Part shown: piece after piece, positions 1 to 6,195 of the stretch | How the letters are laid out: each line of letters starts with the position of its first letter | How positions within the stretch are numbered: position 1 is the stretch's first letter | NCBI GenBank assembly: GCA_017436285.1 | Contig: JAFSDL010000062.1 | Coordinates: forward strand, 1-37,507 | Source of the DNA: Clostridia bacterium | Lineage (GTDB): Bacteria; Bacillota; Clostridia; Oscillospirales; Acutalibacteraceae | DNA: 37,507 bases | Direction of reading: 5' to 3' | Notes under the pieces: generated by a model | Told to the model about the DNA's origin: nothing | The model's database searches: none | What the model saw: the letters and a program-made list of their open reading frames with translations, nothing else | Translations under genes and position numbers: made by a program

Positions 1-6
1 AGGTGT

Positions 7-402
7 TTGGCTACCTCACCATTCAAACCGGCATTTGACAGTAGCAACAATTTGGCGGGATTAACAGACCCTAAATCCATAGTGGATGTGGTTTGTGTTC
101 TTGCTGACGGTTCAACTATGAGTTTTACCAATACCGCTAAAAATGTGGTGGACAACGGTAGCTTTTCCAAGGGCAATTTTGAAACTAAAAGCGGTGCTTA
201 TCAAGGCGAAACAAGAGAGAGCCACTTTATGTGTGAGCTGTGCTTGTACACCGAAAGAGAAGAACTTTCAAGTGCTTTCTTTGAAGAATATAACGCAGTT
301 GTGGAAAATGGTTATATCAAAGATGTTGTATTGCATTACCAAAATAAACCCGAAATTGAAAATGTTACTGCTCATTATTTAGGTGGTGATACCGTTGGCT
401 AA
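7..402 (+). CDS. Unrecognised small phage-type protein
   Basis: 131 residues from a TTG start preceded at once by AGGTG. I do not recognise the family. The protein is soluble-looking, with no signal peptide or membrane span; it has two cysteines in a Cys-x-x-Cys pattern near residue 76 and an acidic, aromatic C-terminal half. It is the first gene of a tight run that continues with a small membrane protein, a holin and an endolysin, so it is probably a late phage gene placed just before the lysis cassette, perhaps a virion or tail-associated accessory. That role is inference from position. The true start could lie upstream of the window, but the ribosome site supports TTG at 7. The end overlaps the next gene by 8 bases. 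Confidence 0.6.
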   Translation: MATSPFKPAFDSSNNLAGLTDPKSIVDVVCVLADGSTMSFTNTAKNVVDNGSFSKGNFETKSGAYQGETRESHFMCELCLYTEREELSSAFFEEYNAVVENGYIKDVVLHYQNKPEIENVTAHYLGGDTVG

Positions 403-697
403 CAACATTATTCTTATCGCATCCGTTCTCACAGCTTTAGGCGTAATTATCACAACTGCAATTAAAATTTATAAATTCATTCGTAAGTGGGAAAAGTGGG
501 TTGAAGAGCAGAGTGAGCACGCTCTTGATAACTACTTATCTATTAAAAGGCTTACGATTATGTCTCACGAAATGCCACTTTCCGAGCGTATTGCCGCAGG
601 GGAGAAATACATAAAATATGGCGGAAATGGTGAAGTGAAGCATAAATATGAGGAGCTTTTAACATTTCTGCCAAATGAAAATAAAATAAATATATGA
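395..697 (+). CDS. Small membrane-anchored phage protein upstream of holin
   Basis: About 100 residues. The TTG start at 395 is preferred because AGGTGG at 381-386 is well spaced for it; an in-frame GTG at 383 lies inside that ribosome site. One N-terminal hydrophobic segment (roughly residues 4-24) is followed by a basic and then mixed-charge tail with the block RLTIMSHEMPLSERIAAGEKYI and a Gly-Gly-Asn-Gly turn. I recall this tail pattern from small proteins encoded next to holins in clostridial phages; that is memory, not a search. It overlaps the previous gene and is followed 8 bases later by the holin. It may be an accessory holin, antiholin or other lysis helper. Function unproven. Confidence 0.65.
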   Translation: MANNIILIASVLTALGVIITTAIKIYKFIRKWEKWVEEQSEHALDNYLSIKRLTIMSHEMPLSERIAAGEKYIKYGGNGEVKHKYEELLTFLPNENKINI

Positions 698-705
698 GGT
701 AATAT

Positions 706-984
706 ATGAAAATTAATTTAAAAGCAAGACTGAAAAATAAAATGTTTGTGTTATCTGCATCGGCACTTATTGTTTCCTTTGCATATCAGATGCTCAGTGC
801 ATTTGATATTGTGCCGAAAATAACAGAAAACGAAATTATGGGCTTAATCACAATGGCGGTAAATATTCTCGCGTTTGTGGGTGTGCTTATTGACCCTACC
901 ACAGAGGGTATGAGCGACAGCGACAGAGCGATGACCTATTGCACCGATTGTGATGTAAGAGAAGCGGAAGAGGTGAAAAGATGA
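706..984 (+). CDS. Phage holin, phi LC3 type
   Basis: 92 residues. The protein begins with a basic stretch (MKINLKARLKNK), has two hydrophobic segments (about residues 13-32 and 44-61), then the family hallmark DPTTEGMSDSDRAMTY and an acidic, basic-ended tail. This is the phi LC3 holin layout: a small inner-membrane protein that makes lesions and lets the endolysin reach the wall. RBS is GAGGT at 696-700. It overlaps the endolysin start by 4 bases (ATGA), the usual holin-lysin coupling. Family call is strong; whether the element is still an active phage cannot be judged because the rest lies upstream of the window. Confidence 0.9.
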   Translation: MKINLKARLKNKMFVLSASALIVSFAYQMLSAFDIVPKITENEIMGLITMAVNILAFVGVLIDPTTEGMSDSDRAMTYCTDCDVREAEEVKR

Positions 985-1652
985 GCAAGAAAATTTATAT
1001 TTCACCAAGTAATCAGGTAGGCAATACCTATGCTACAGGTGGCACAAACGAAAAGGAGCAATGCCACAAAATTGCAAAATACTGTGTCAGCTATCTTAAG
1101 AAAAAAGGCTTTTCGGTAAAATGCACATATAATCTTGATATGTATGAAAGAGTTAAGGAAAGCAATTCCTTTGGTGCGGATTTGCATGTGGCAATCCACA
1201 CAAATGCAACCGCAAAGCATAATGTAACAGGCGGTTCACAGATTCTTCTTTATAATTTATCGGGCGAAAGGAAAAAGGTGGGTCAGGCAGTGCTTGACCG
1301 CCTTGCACCCATCACACCCGGTAAAAGTGCAGAAAGGCTTATTGAAAAGCCTGATTTTTATGAAATTAATTCTGCAAAGGGTATTACCGTTTACTGTGAG
1401 TGCGAGTTCCACGACACAAAGGAGGGCTCGGATTTCATAAGAAAGAACACAAAAGCAATTGGCGAGGCAATTGCCAAGGGTATCTGCGATTATTATGGCG
1501 TGAGCACTGCAGAAAAAAACAACGCTTCGTCAGAAAACGAAACGTTGTATAGTGTTCAGGTTGGCTCCTTCAAAAGTAAAAAGAATGCCCAAGGCTATGT
1601 TGAAAAGCTTAAAAAAGCAGGCTTTGAGGGTTTTATTGTGAAAAGTAAGTAA
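981..1652 (+). CDS. Endolysin: N-acetylmuramoyl-L-alanine amidase (Amidase_3) with SPOR domain
   Basis: 223 residues. Residues 4-175 fit the Amidase_3 zinc amidase fold, which cuts the bond between muramic acid and the stem peptide. His73 lies in the AIHTNA motif, Glu140 in the VYCECEF motif, and Glu24 is a likely second ligand. Residues 188-223 are a SPOR domain (YSVQVGSF at its start), which binds glycan strands. No signal peptide, as expected for a lysin released through a holin. Odd point: the first zinc ligand, normally the His of the DPGHGG loop, is replaced by SPSNQ at residues 8-12. I recall a clostridial sub-family with this SPS-x-Q start, so it may be a natural variant and not a broken gene. 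Translationally coupled to the holin. Confidence 0.88.
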   Translation: MSKKIYISPSNQVGNTYATGGTNEKEQCHKIAKYCVSYLKKKGFSVKCTYNLDMYERVKESNSFGADLHVAIHTNATAKHNVTGGSQILLYNLSGERKKVGQAVLDRLAPITPGKSAERLIEKPDFYEINSAKGITVYCECEFHDTKEGSDFIRKNTKAIGEAIAKGICDYYGVSTAEKNNASSENETLYSVQVGSFKSKKNAQGYVEKLKKAGFEGFIVKSK

Positions 1653-1659
1653 GAGATAA

Positions 1660-2739
1660 TCAGACAATTCCTGTAGCTCTCTGAAGAATAATGTTCGCAT
1701 CCTCAACATCAAACCTACCGTTCTGATTAAGGTCGCCTAAAAGGAGCATATCGTCTGTAACCTTTTTATTCATTTTAGCTGCAAGGCGAAGTGCTTTTTT
1801 TGCATCAAGTGTTGTAACATCACCATCACCATCAATATCGCCAAAGGAGTTGATTGTTCTGTCAAGCTCAATGATATATACGGGTGCGTTGTTCCTTACG
1901 CTGTAATCAACACCTGCCGAGCCTAAGTGACAGTTGATTTTAACTGTGTGGGTGAATACGGTGCTGTCAGTTTCACGGAAGGCAAAAGCATTTCTGCCGA
2001 TATAAGTAACATTTTCAGGAATTGTAACCTCTGTTAAAAGTATGCAGTTTTCAAAGGCATAAGCACCGATTTCAAGCTCCCCTGTGCCGAAGGTAAGAGC
2101 TTCAATAGCAATACAGTTGCTGAATGCACTTGTTCCGATGGATTTTAAGGAATCGGGGAAAACAAGAGAGGGCAGAAGCTCGCAGTTGGAAAAGGCATAA
2201 TCACCAATGGTTTCGAGAGTGGGAGCGAATTTTATGTAATTAATCATTTTATCGCTCCAGAAGGCTCTTGTGCCGATGTGCTTCAGAGCAGTTCCGCAGT
2301 CAACCCATTCAAGCTTAGAGCAACCATAGAAGGCGTAGTCCCCAAGGTGCTCCGTGTTTCTCAGATTAACACTTGTAAGCTCAACACAACCGTTGAACGC
2401 CTTTTCGCCAATGGTTTTTACCCCCGTGCCGATTGCAACGGAATAAAGCTTTTTACAGCTGTAAAATGCCATATCACCGATTTCTGTAACAGTTGAGGGA
2501 ATGCTTACATATCTTATAGAGTTTTTCTGACGGAAGCCTGTAATTGAAATAACAGTAAGTCCGTCAATTTTTGAGGGAATAACAACATCTTCTGCATAAA
2601 AATCATTGTAGCCTGTAATACTGCAGGTGCCATCTCCATTGTCAACATAAACAAAGCCGTTGTAGTTGAGTGCGGTTGCAAGGGGGAGGGTGATGATTAT
2701 TAAAAGCAGGGCGAGGATGAGAGATATAATTTTTTTCAT
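1660..2739 (-). CDS. Secreted BspA-type leucine-rich-repeat protein with C-terminal dockerin
   Basis: 359 residues. The ATG at 2739 is chosen because it has AGGAGT in front and begins a clear signal peptide (residues 1-23, ending LATA). Residues 75-255 hold about eight repeats of 22-24 residues of the LRR_5/BspA kind (IGDMAFYSCKKLYSV, IGEKAFNGCVELTSV, IGTSAFSNCIAIEAL). Residues 299-357 are a dockerin: two calcium-loop and helix units, DIDGDGDVTTLDAKKALRL and DLNQNGRFDVEDANIILQ. BspA repeats usually mediate surface or host binding; the dockerin implies docking on a cohesin, none of which is seen here. It converges on the endolysin with a 7-base gap and no evident terminator. A repeat cassette forms its 5' leader. 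Confidence 0.88.
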   Translation of the reverse strand: MKKIISLILALLLIIITLPLATALNYNGFVYVDNGDGTCSITGYNDFYAEDVVIPSKIDGLTVISITGFRQKNSIRYVSIPSTVTEIGDMAFYSCKKLYSVAIGTGVKTIGEKAFNGCVELTSVNLRNTEHLGDYAFYGCSKLEWVDCGTALKHIGTRAFWSDKMINYIKFAPTLETIGDYAFSNCELLPSLVFPDSLKSIGTSAFSNCIAIEALTFGTGELEIGAYAFENCILLTEVTIPENVTYIGRNAFAFRETDSTVFTHTVKINCHLGSAGVDYSVRNNAPVYIIELDRTINSFGDIDGDGDVTTLDAKKALRLAAKMNKKVTDDMLLLGDLNQNGRFDVEDANIILQRATGIV

Positions 2740-2761
2740 TTTTGACTCCTGAATATATGCG

Positions 2762-2815
2762 TGGCAAGTTGAAAGTGGCAAGTGGCAAGTTTCGGGACCT
2801 GCGGTCGGCATTATA
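2762..2815 (-). repeat. Heptamer array plus hairpin and TATAAT: leader cassette copy 1
   Basis: Four seven-base units (TGGCAAG, TTGAAAG, TGGCAAG, TGGCAAG) run from 2762 to 2789. To the right come a short inverted repeat (GACC-GCA-GGTC) and ATTATA at 2810-2815, which reads TATAAT on the minus strand. On the coding strand of the LRR gene the order is therefore TATAAT, hairpin, heptamers, AGGAGT, ATG. The 48 bases 2761-2808 recur exactly at 26024-26071 in front of smpB. A third, diverged copy precedes dnaX. The promoter reading is inference: no good -35 box is visible. Confidence 0.8.
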
Positions 2816-2842
2816 AAAATGCACTATCGTAGTTTATTATGT

Positions 2843-3025
2843 GGTATAGGCAAGCCTATACCTTACGGTTACGACCCTATGTGACATATTTTAAACCATC
2901 AAACCTGTAGGGCACTGGCTTGCCTGTGCCACAGAAAATGTAGAGATAATGCGAAGTTTATAAATGTTTGGAAGCGTAGCTTCCCCTAAACTTTCCACTT
3001 GCCATTTGCCACTTTCAACTTGTTA
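2843..3025. repeat. Intergenic mosaic of palindromes and an inverted heptamer array
   Basis: This gene-free stretch holds two related palindromes with a GGCAAGCC/GGCTTGCC core (2843-2862 and 2911-2930), the palindrome GGAAGCGTAGCTTCC (2970-2984), and five heptamers CTTTCCA, CTTGCCA, TTTGCCA, CTTTCAA, CTTGTTA (2991-3025). The last array is the reverse complement family of the one at 2762-2789, so the 264-base block 2762-3025 has inverted, heptameric ends like a miniature mobile element. No transposase or target duplication is evident. Related modules recur at 5638-5740 and 26025-26175. Confidence 0.7.
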
Positions 3026-3067
3026 CCTAAATTATACACCCTTTCTCCACTTTTGTATATACCCCAA

Positions 3068-3143
3068 ATGTATATTTTTCTTTAATAATATGCATAATCG
3101 TAAAAATATACATAAAAAACTGTATATTGTGAATTAATTTTCA
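3068..3143. promoter_or_regulatory. Inverted repeat and ArgR-box-like site upstream of the ABC operon
   Basis: A perfect 12-base inverted repeat, ATGTATATTTTT at 3068-3079 and AAAAATATACAT at 3102-3113, flanks an AT-rich spacer with TATGCATA at its middle. At 3130-3143 TGAATTAATTTTCA differs by one base from the E. coli-type ARG-box core TGAATWWWWATTCA and ends 8 bases before the -35 box. An arginine-repressor family site is plausible for an amino acid importer, but AT-rich sequence gives such matches by chance, so the factor is unproven. Confidence 0.35.
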
Positions 3144-3151
3144 AAATGTTC

Positions 3152-3180
3152 TTGCAATTTCCTTTTATTAGTTGTATAAT
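3152..3180 (+). promoter_or_regulatory. Sigma-A promoter of the amino acid ABC operon
   Basis: TTGCAA at 3152-3157 and TATAAT at 3175-3180 are 17 bases apart. The predicted transcript starts near 3187 and carries a short leader with CGGAAG (3192-3197) able to pair with CTTCCG (3214-3219) ahead of the ribosome site GAGG at 3233. Confidence 0.8.
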
Positions 3181-3245
3181 TCACTCACAAACGGAAGAGT
3201 GGTAAAATATCAGCTTCCGAAAAAATTTATTGTGAGGTTTTTAAA

Positions 3246-4052
3246 ATGAAAAAGTTTTTAAAAGTTGCTTCCATAGTTCTTGTTATTGCTATGATTGCTT
3301 GCTTTGCAGCTTGCGGTGGTAACACAGATGCTGACACAAACAATGGTGACACAACAGAAGCTCCCAAGGCAGTTCTTACAATGGCTACAAATGCTGCATT
3401 CCCTCCCTACGAATATAAAGAGGGCGACGCTTATGCAGGTATTGATATTGAAATTGCACAGGCTATTGCTGACAAGCTTGATATGACTCTTGAAATCAAG
3501 GATGTTGAGTTTGGTTCTATCATCGGTGGTGTTCAGTCTGGTAAGTTCGATATGGGTATTGCAGGTATGACAGTTACTGATGAAAGACTCGAAAGCGTTA
3601 ATTTCTCTACATCTTACGCAACAGGTATTCAGGTTGTTATCGTAGCAGAAGGTTCAGACATCAAATCTCTTGATGACCTCAAGGGTGACGGTTCAATGAA
3701 ATTTGGCGTTCAGCAGGATACAACAGGCGATATCTACGCTTCTGACACAATCGAGAATGGCGGATACGGTGAGGATAATGTTATCCGTTACAAAACCGGT
3801 GCAGACGCAGTTCAGGCTCTTAAAGCAGGTAAGGTTCAGGCAGTTATTATTGACAATGAGCCCGCAAAAGCTTTTGTAGCAGCTAACGAAGGTCTTGCAA
3901 TTCTTGATGGCGAGTGGACAAAAGAAGATTATGCAATCGCTATTGCTAAAGAAAACACAGAACTTCTCACTAAGGTTAACGATGCTCTCGCTGAGCTTGA
4001 AGATGAGGGCAAGCTTGCAGAAATTATTGATAAATATATCCCTGCAGAATAA
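3246..4052 (+). CDS. Polar amino acid ABC transporter, substrate-binding lipoprotein
   Basis: 268 residues. A hydrophobic signal peptide ends in FAAC, making Cys23 the likely lipidated residue, followed by a Thr/Asn/Asp-rich linker to about residue 40. Residues 42-266 are an SBP_bac_3 domain: MATNAAFPPYEY, the family's GIDIEIAQAIADKL block, FDMGIAGMTVTDERLESVNFS and the hinge region around AVIIDNEPA. It captures an amino acid outside the membrane and hands it to the permease encoded next. Substrate cannot be read from sequence; Glu/Gln, Arg or cystine are usual for this clan. First gene of the operon, with its own good promoter, and separated from the permease by a hairpin that probably raises its dose. 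Confidence 0.92.
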   Translation: MKKFLKVASIVLVIAMIACFAACGGNTDADTNNGDTTEAPKAVLTMATNAAFPPYEYKEGDAYAGIDIEIAQAIADKLDMTLEIKDVEFGSIIGGVQSGKFDMGIAGMTVTDERLESVNFSTSYATGIQVVIVAEGSDIKSLDDLKGDGSMKFGVQQDTTGDIYASDTIENGGYGEDNVIRYKTGADAVQALKAGKVQAVIIDNEPAKAFVAANEGLAILDGEWTKEDYAIAIAKENTELLTKVNDALAELEDEGKLAEIIDKYIPAE

Positions 4053-4071
4053 GTTTATTTAAACAATCTGG

Positions 4072-4101
4072 TACGAGGGCGGTAATCCGTCCTCGTATTT
4101 T
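4072..4101 (+). terminator. Partial terminator between binding protein and permease
   Basis: TACGAGGGCGG (4072-4082) pairs with CCGTCCTCGTA (4087-4097) around a TAAT loop, with one G-U pair, followed by only four T. Such a weak terminator typically lets a fraction of transcripts continue, giving more binding protein than membrane parts. Its sequence closely resembles the hairpin at 5606-5629. Confidence 0.75.
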
Positions 4102-4124
4102 GTGGTATTTAGGAGTGAAATTTT

Positions 4125-4868
4125 TTGAAATCTCTGGAATTATGGTTTCTTGAAATGAAGGATGTTTTTATTCTTTGTTTTGTAGATGATAACCGTTGGG
4201 AATGGCTCTTAGAGGGCTTTATTAACTCAATAATAATCACAGTACTTGCTATAGTCATCGGTCTGTTTTTTGGTATTGTGCTTGCAGCTATACGCTCTTC
4301 CTATGACAAAAATGAGGAATCACTGAAGCTTAGGGGTGGAGTAGGATTTGTGCTTCTTAAGGCTTTAAATGGTATCGCCAAGGTGTATATCACCGTTATA
4401 CGTGGTATTCCTGTGGTTGTTCAGCTTATGTTGTGGTACTTTGTAATTCTTGTTTCTCAGGATAATGATATTCTTGTTGCAATAGTTGCATTCGGCTTCA
4501 ATTCTGCTGCCTATGTAGCAGAAATTTTCAGAGGCGGTATTATGTCAATTGATAATGGTCAGTTTGAAGCAGGAAGAAGCCTTGGCTTTAACTATGTGCA
4601 GACCATGATATATATTGTTCTTCCCCAAACAATAAAAGCAACTCTCCCAACTCTTCTTAATGAAATTATAGCTTTACTTAAGGAAACATCCGTTGCAGGT
4701 TATGTTGGTATTATGGATCTGACAAAGGCAGGCGACCTTATCAGAGGACGAACCTTTGAAGCGTTTATGCCACTTATAGCAGTTGCAATTATTTATCTTG
4801 TAACAGTTATTGTACTTACCAAGGTATTCAGTATAATCGAGAGGAGGTTGCGCAAAAATGAGCGCTAA
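4125..4868 (+). CDS. Polar amino acid ABC transporter, permease
   Basis: 247 residues from a TTG start with AGGAG at 4111-4115; no ATG lies near. It is a BPD_transp_1/HisM-type permease: an N-terminal periplasmic-side helix, then about five membrane spans, and the EAA loop read as [33 protein letters not shown] near residues 145-180, which contacts the ATPase. It forms the membrane channel, probably as a homodimer because only one permease is encoded. A cytosolic insertion around residues 60-75 ([15 protein letters not shown]) is a little longer than usual. It overlaps the ATPase gene by 11 bases, indicating translational coupling. Confidence 0.92.
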   Translation: MKSLELWFLEMKDVFILCFVDDNRWEWLLEGFINSIIITVLAIVIGLFFGIVLAAIRSSYDKNEESLKLRGGVGFVLLKALNGIAKVYITVIRGIPVVVQLMLWYFVILVSQDNDILVAIVAFGFNSAAYVAEIFRGGIMSIDNGQFEAGRSLGFNYVQTMIYIVLPQTIKATLPTLLNEIIALLKETSVAGYVGIMDLTKAGDLIRGRTFEAFMPLIAVAIIYLVTVIVLTKVFSIIERRLRKNER

Positions 4869-5601
4869 TGCATTTATTAAAGTAACCGACCTTAAAAAGC
4901 ACTATAATGGTGGCGAGGTTAAGGCTCTCGATGGTGTTAACTGCGAGATTAATAAAGGCGAGGTTGTTGTTATTATCGGACCCTCAGGCAGCGGTAAATC
5001 CACCTTCCTTCGTTCTCTTAACCTTCTTGAAATCCCCACAAACGGTGAGATTATTTTCAACGGAACAGATATTACTGCTCCTAAAACAAATATTAATAAG
5101 CATCGTCAGAAAATGGGTATGGTTTTCCAGCATTTTAACCTTTTCCCCAATATGACTGTTCTTAAAAATATGACAAGCGCACCTGTGACCATCCTTAAAA
5201 AGAGCAAGGAAGAGGCAGAAAAAAAGGCTCTTGAATTGCTCGAAAGAGTTGGTCTTAAGGACAGGGCAGACGCTTACCCCAGCCAGCTTTCAGGCGGTCA
5301 GAAGCAGAGAGTTGCAATTGTCCGTGCTCTTTGTATGGAGCCCGATGTTATGCTCTTTGATGAGCCCACATCCGCTCTCGACCCCGAAATGGTAGGCGAG
5401 GTTCTTGACGTTATGAAGGAGCTTGCCGCAGAGGGTATGACAATGGTTGTTGTTACTCACGAAATGGGCTTTGCAAGAGAGGTTGCAACCCGCGTAATCT
5501 TTATGGATGAGGGCATCATTCAGGAGGATGGCACACCCGAGGAAATCTTCGACAATCCCAAATGCGAAAGGCTTAAATCTTTTTTAGGAAAAATCTTATA
5601 A
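4858..5601 (+). CDS. Polar amino acid ABC transporter, ATPase (GlnQ/HisP type)
   Basis: 247 residues, full length for the family. Walker A is GPSGSGKST (41-49), the Q-loop is in [13 protein letters not shown], the signature is [15 protein letters not shown], Walker B is [13 protein letters not shown] and the switch His is in VVTHEMGFA. It powers uptake through the upstream permease. The start overlaps the permease end. The gene is followed within 5 bases by a terminator hairpin, so the operon is binding protein, permease, ATPase. High-affinity amino acid specificity cannot be narrowed further from the ATPase. Confidence 0.94.
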   Translation: MSANAFIKVTDLKKHYNGGEVKALDGVNCEINKGEVVVIIGPSGSGKSTFLRSLNLLEIPTNGEIIFNGTDITAPKTNINKHRQKMGMVFQHFNLFPNMTVLKNMTSAPVTILKKSKEEAEKKALELLERVGLKDRADAYPSQLSGGQKQRVAIVRALCMEPDVMLFDEPTSALDPEMVGEVLDVMKELAAEGMTMVVVTHEMGFAREVATRVIFMDEGIIQEDGTPEEIFDNPKCERLKSFLGKIL

Positions 5602-5605
5602 TTGT

Positions 5606-5637
5606 AGGGGGCGGAACAATCCGTCCTCTTGTTTTTT
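5606..5637 (+). terminator. Intrinsic terminator of the ABC operon
   Basis: AGGGGGCGGA (5606-5615) pairs with TCCGTCCTCT (5620-5629), loop ACAA, with two G-U pairs, then TGTTTTTT. Shares its core (GGGCGG, then TCCGTCCTC) with the hairpin at 4072-4097. Confidence 0.85.
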
Positions 5638-6031
5638 AGTGAGGAGTGAGGAAGGAGGAGTGTTGGGGAAGCTTCGCTTCCAAATATTATATATGCTTCG
5701 CGTTACTTTTGAATTATCTAAGGCACAGGCAAGCCTGCACTTTACAGTGCATTACAGTTTCACCTATGGTGAAATGACGCTCGAGGGATCGCGTCAAGAA
5801 CTCTCCACCACCCGACCGACTTCATTATAAACTTTATTATCAGGCGCGCTTGAAACTAAAATCAAATAAATATAAAAATCAAAAGGTGGTCCCCCTCTCT
5901 TCGAAGAGAGGCAGAACCACCAATAACTTTATTACTCTTTTTTACTCCTTGCGAAGCTCTGGTGACTGGTGACTGGCGACTGGTGACTATTCAAGACCGT
6001 TCCCTACATTCCGCATTCCACATTCGCCGAT
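5638..6031. repeat. Gene-free gap with heptamer arrays and palindromes
   Basis: No convincing gene lies between 5602 and 6195. Seen instead: heptamers AGTGAGG, AGTGAGG, AAGGAGG, AGTGTTG (5638-5665); palindrome GGAAGCTTCGCTTCC (5667-5681); GCTTCGCGTTA (5695-5705, again at 8710-8720); a GGCAAGCC-core palindrome (5722-5740); heptamers GGTGACT, GGTGACT, GGCGACT, GGTGACT (5961-5988); and TACATTC, CGCATTC, CACATTC (6005-6025). The last family is the complement of the array at 8677-8711. Confidence 0.75.
5885..5921. other. Long hairpin with perfect 18-base palindrome core
   Basis: GGTGGT (5885-5890) pairs with ACCACC (5916-5921) around a perfect palindrome at 5894-5911 (CCTCTCTT, CGAAGAGAGG). It is not followed directly by a T-run on either strand, so it is not a standard terminator. 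It may be a repeat palindrome or a processing site. Confidence 0.5.
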
Positions 6032-6099
6032 AGGCAACTTGCACAACAAACTCCATCTTATTTTGATATTTCTTACAAGGGGTAAAATTGCATAATAGG

Positions 6100-6174
6100 T
6101 TGAAAAATTTTTGCGGTTGTGTTATACTTTCTCTATTAGTAGTGTGTTAAAGTATGTCATTGTGTTTTAACACA
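6100..6174 (+). promoter_or_regulatory. Promoter and operator-like palindrome of the GPH symporter gene
   Basis: TTGAAA (6100-6105) and TATACT (6123-6128) are 17 bases apart. Downstream, in the leader, TGTGTTAAA (6143-6151) is inverted at 6166-6174, and 6161-6174 is itself the palindrome TGTGTT-TT-AACACA. A regulator of the sugar symporter binding here is plausible; the factor is unknown. Confidence 0.65.
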
Positions 6175-6195
6175 AAATCTACGGAGGTGTATCTT

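Noticed and set aside
1-1652. Complete prophage with attachment site
   Set aside because: Only the lysis end is visible; no integrase, no tRNA and no clear direct repeat at the 1652 junction.
2740-2811. 24-residue extension upstream of the LRR protein
   Set aside because: Translates the same repeat cassette (LPLSTCH-like residues); the signal peptide and ribosome site place the start at 2739.
5639-5830. 63-codon open frame after the ABC operon
   Set aside because: Built wholly of palindromes and heptamers, has no ribosome site and no protein-like pattern.
5885-5942. Terminator from the 18-base palindrome
   Set aside because: The nearest T-run is about 15 bases beyond the stem, too far for an intrinsic terminator.
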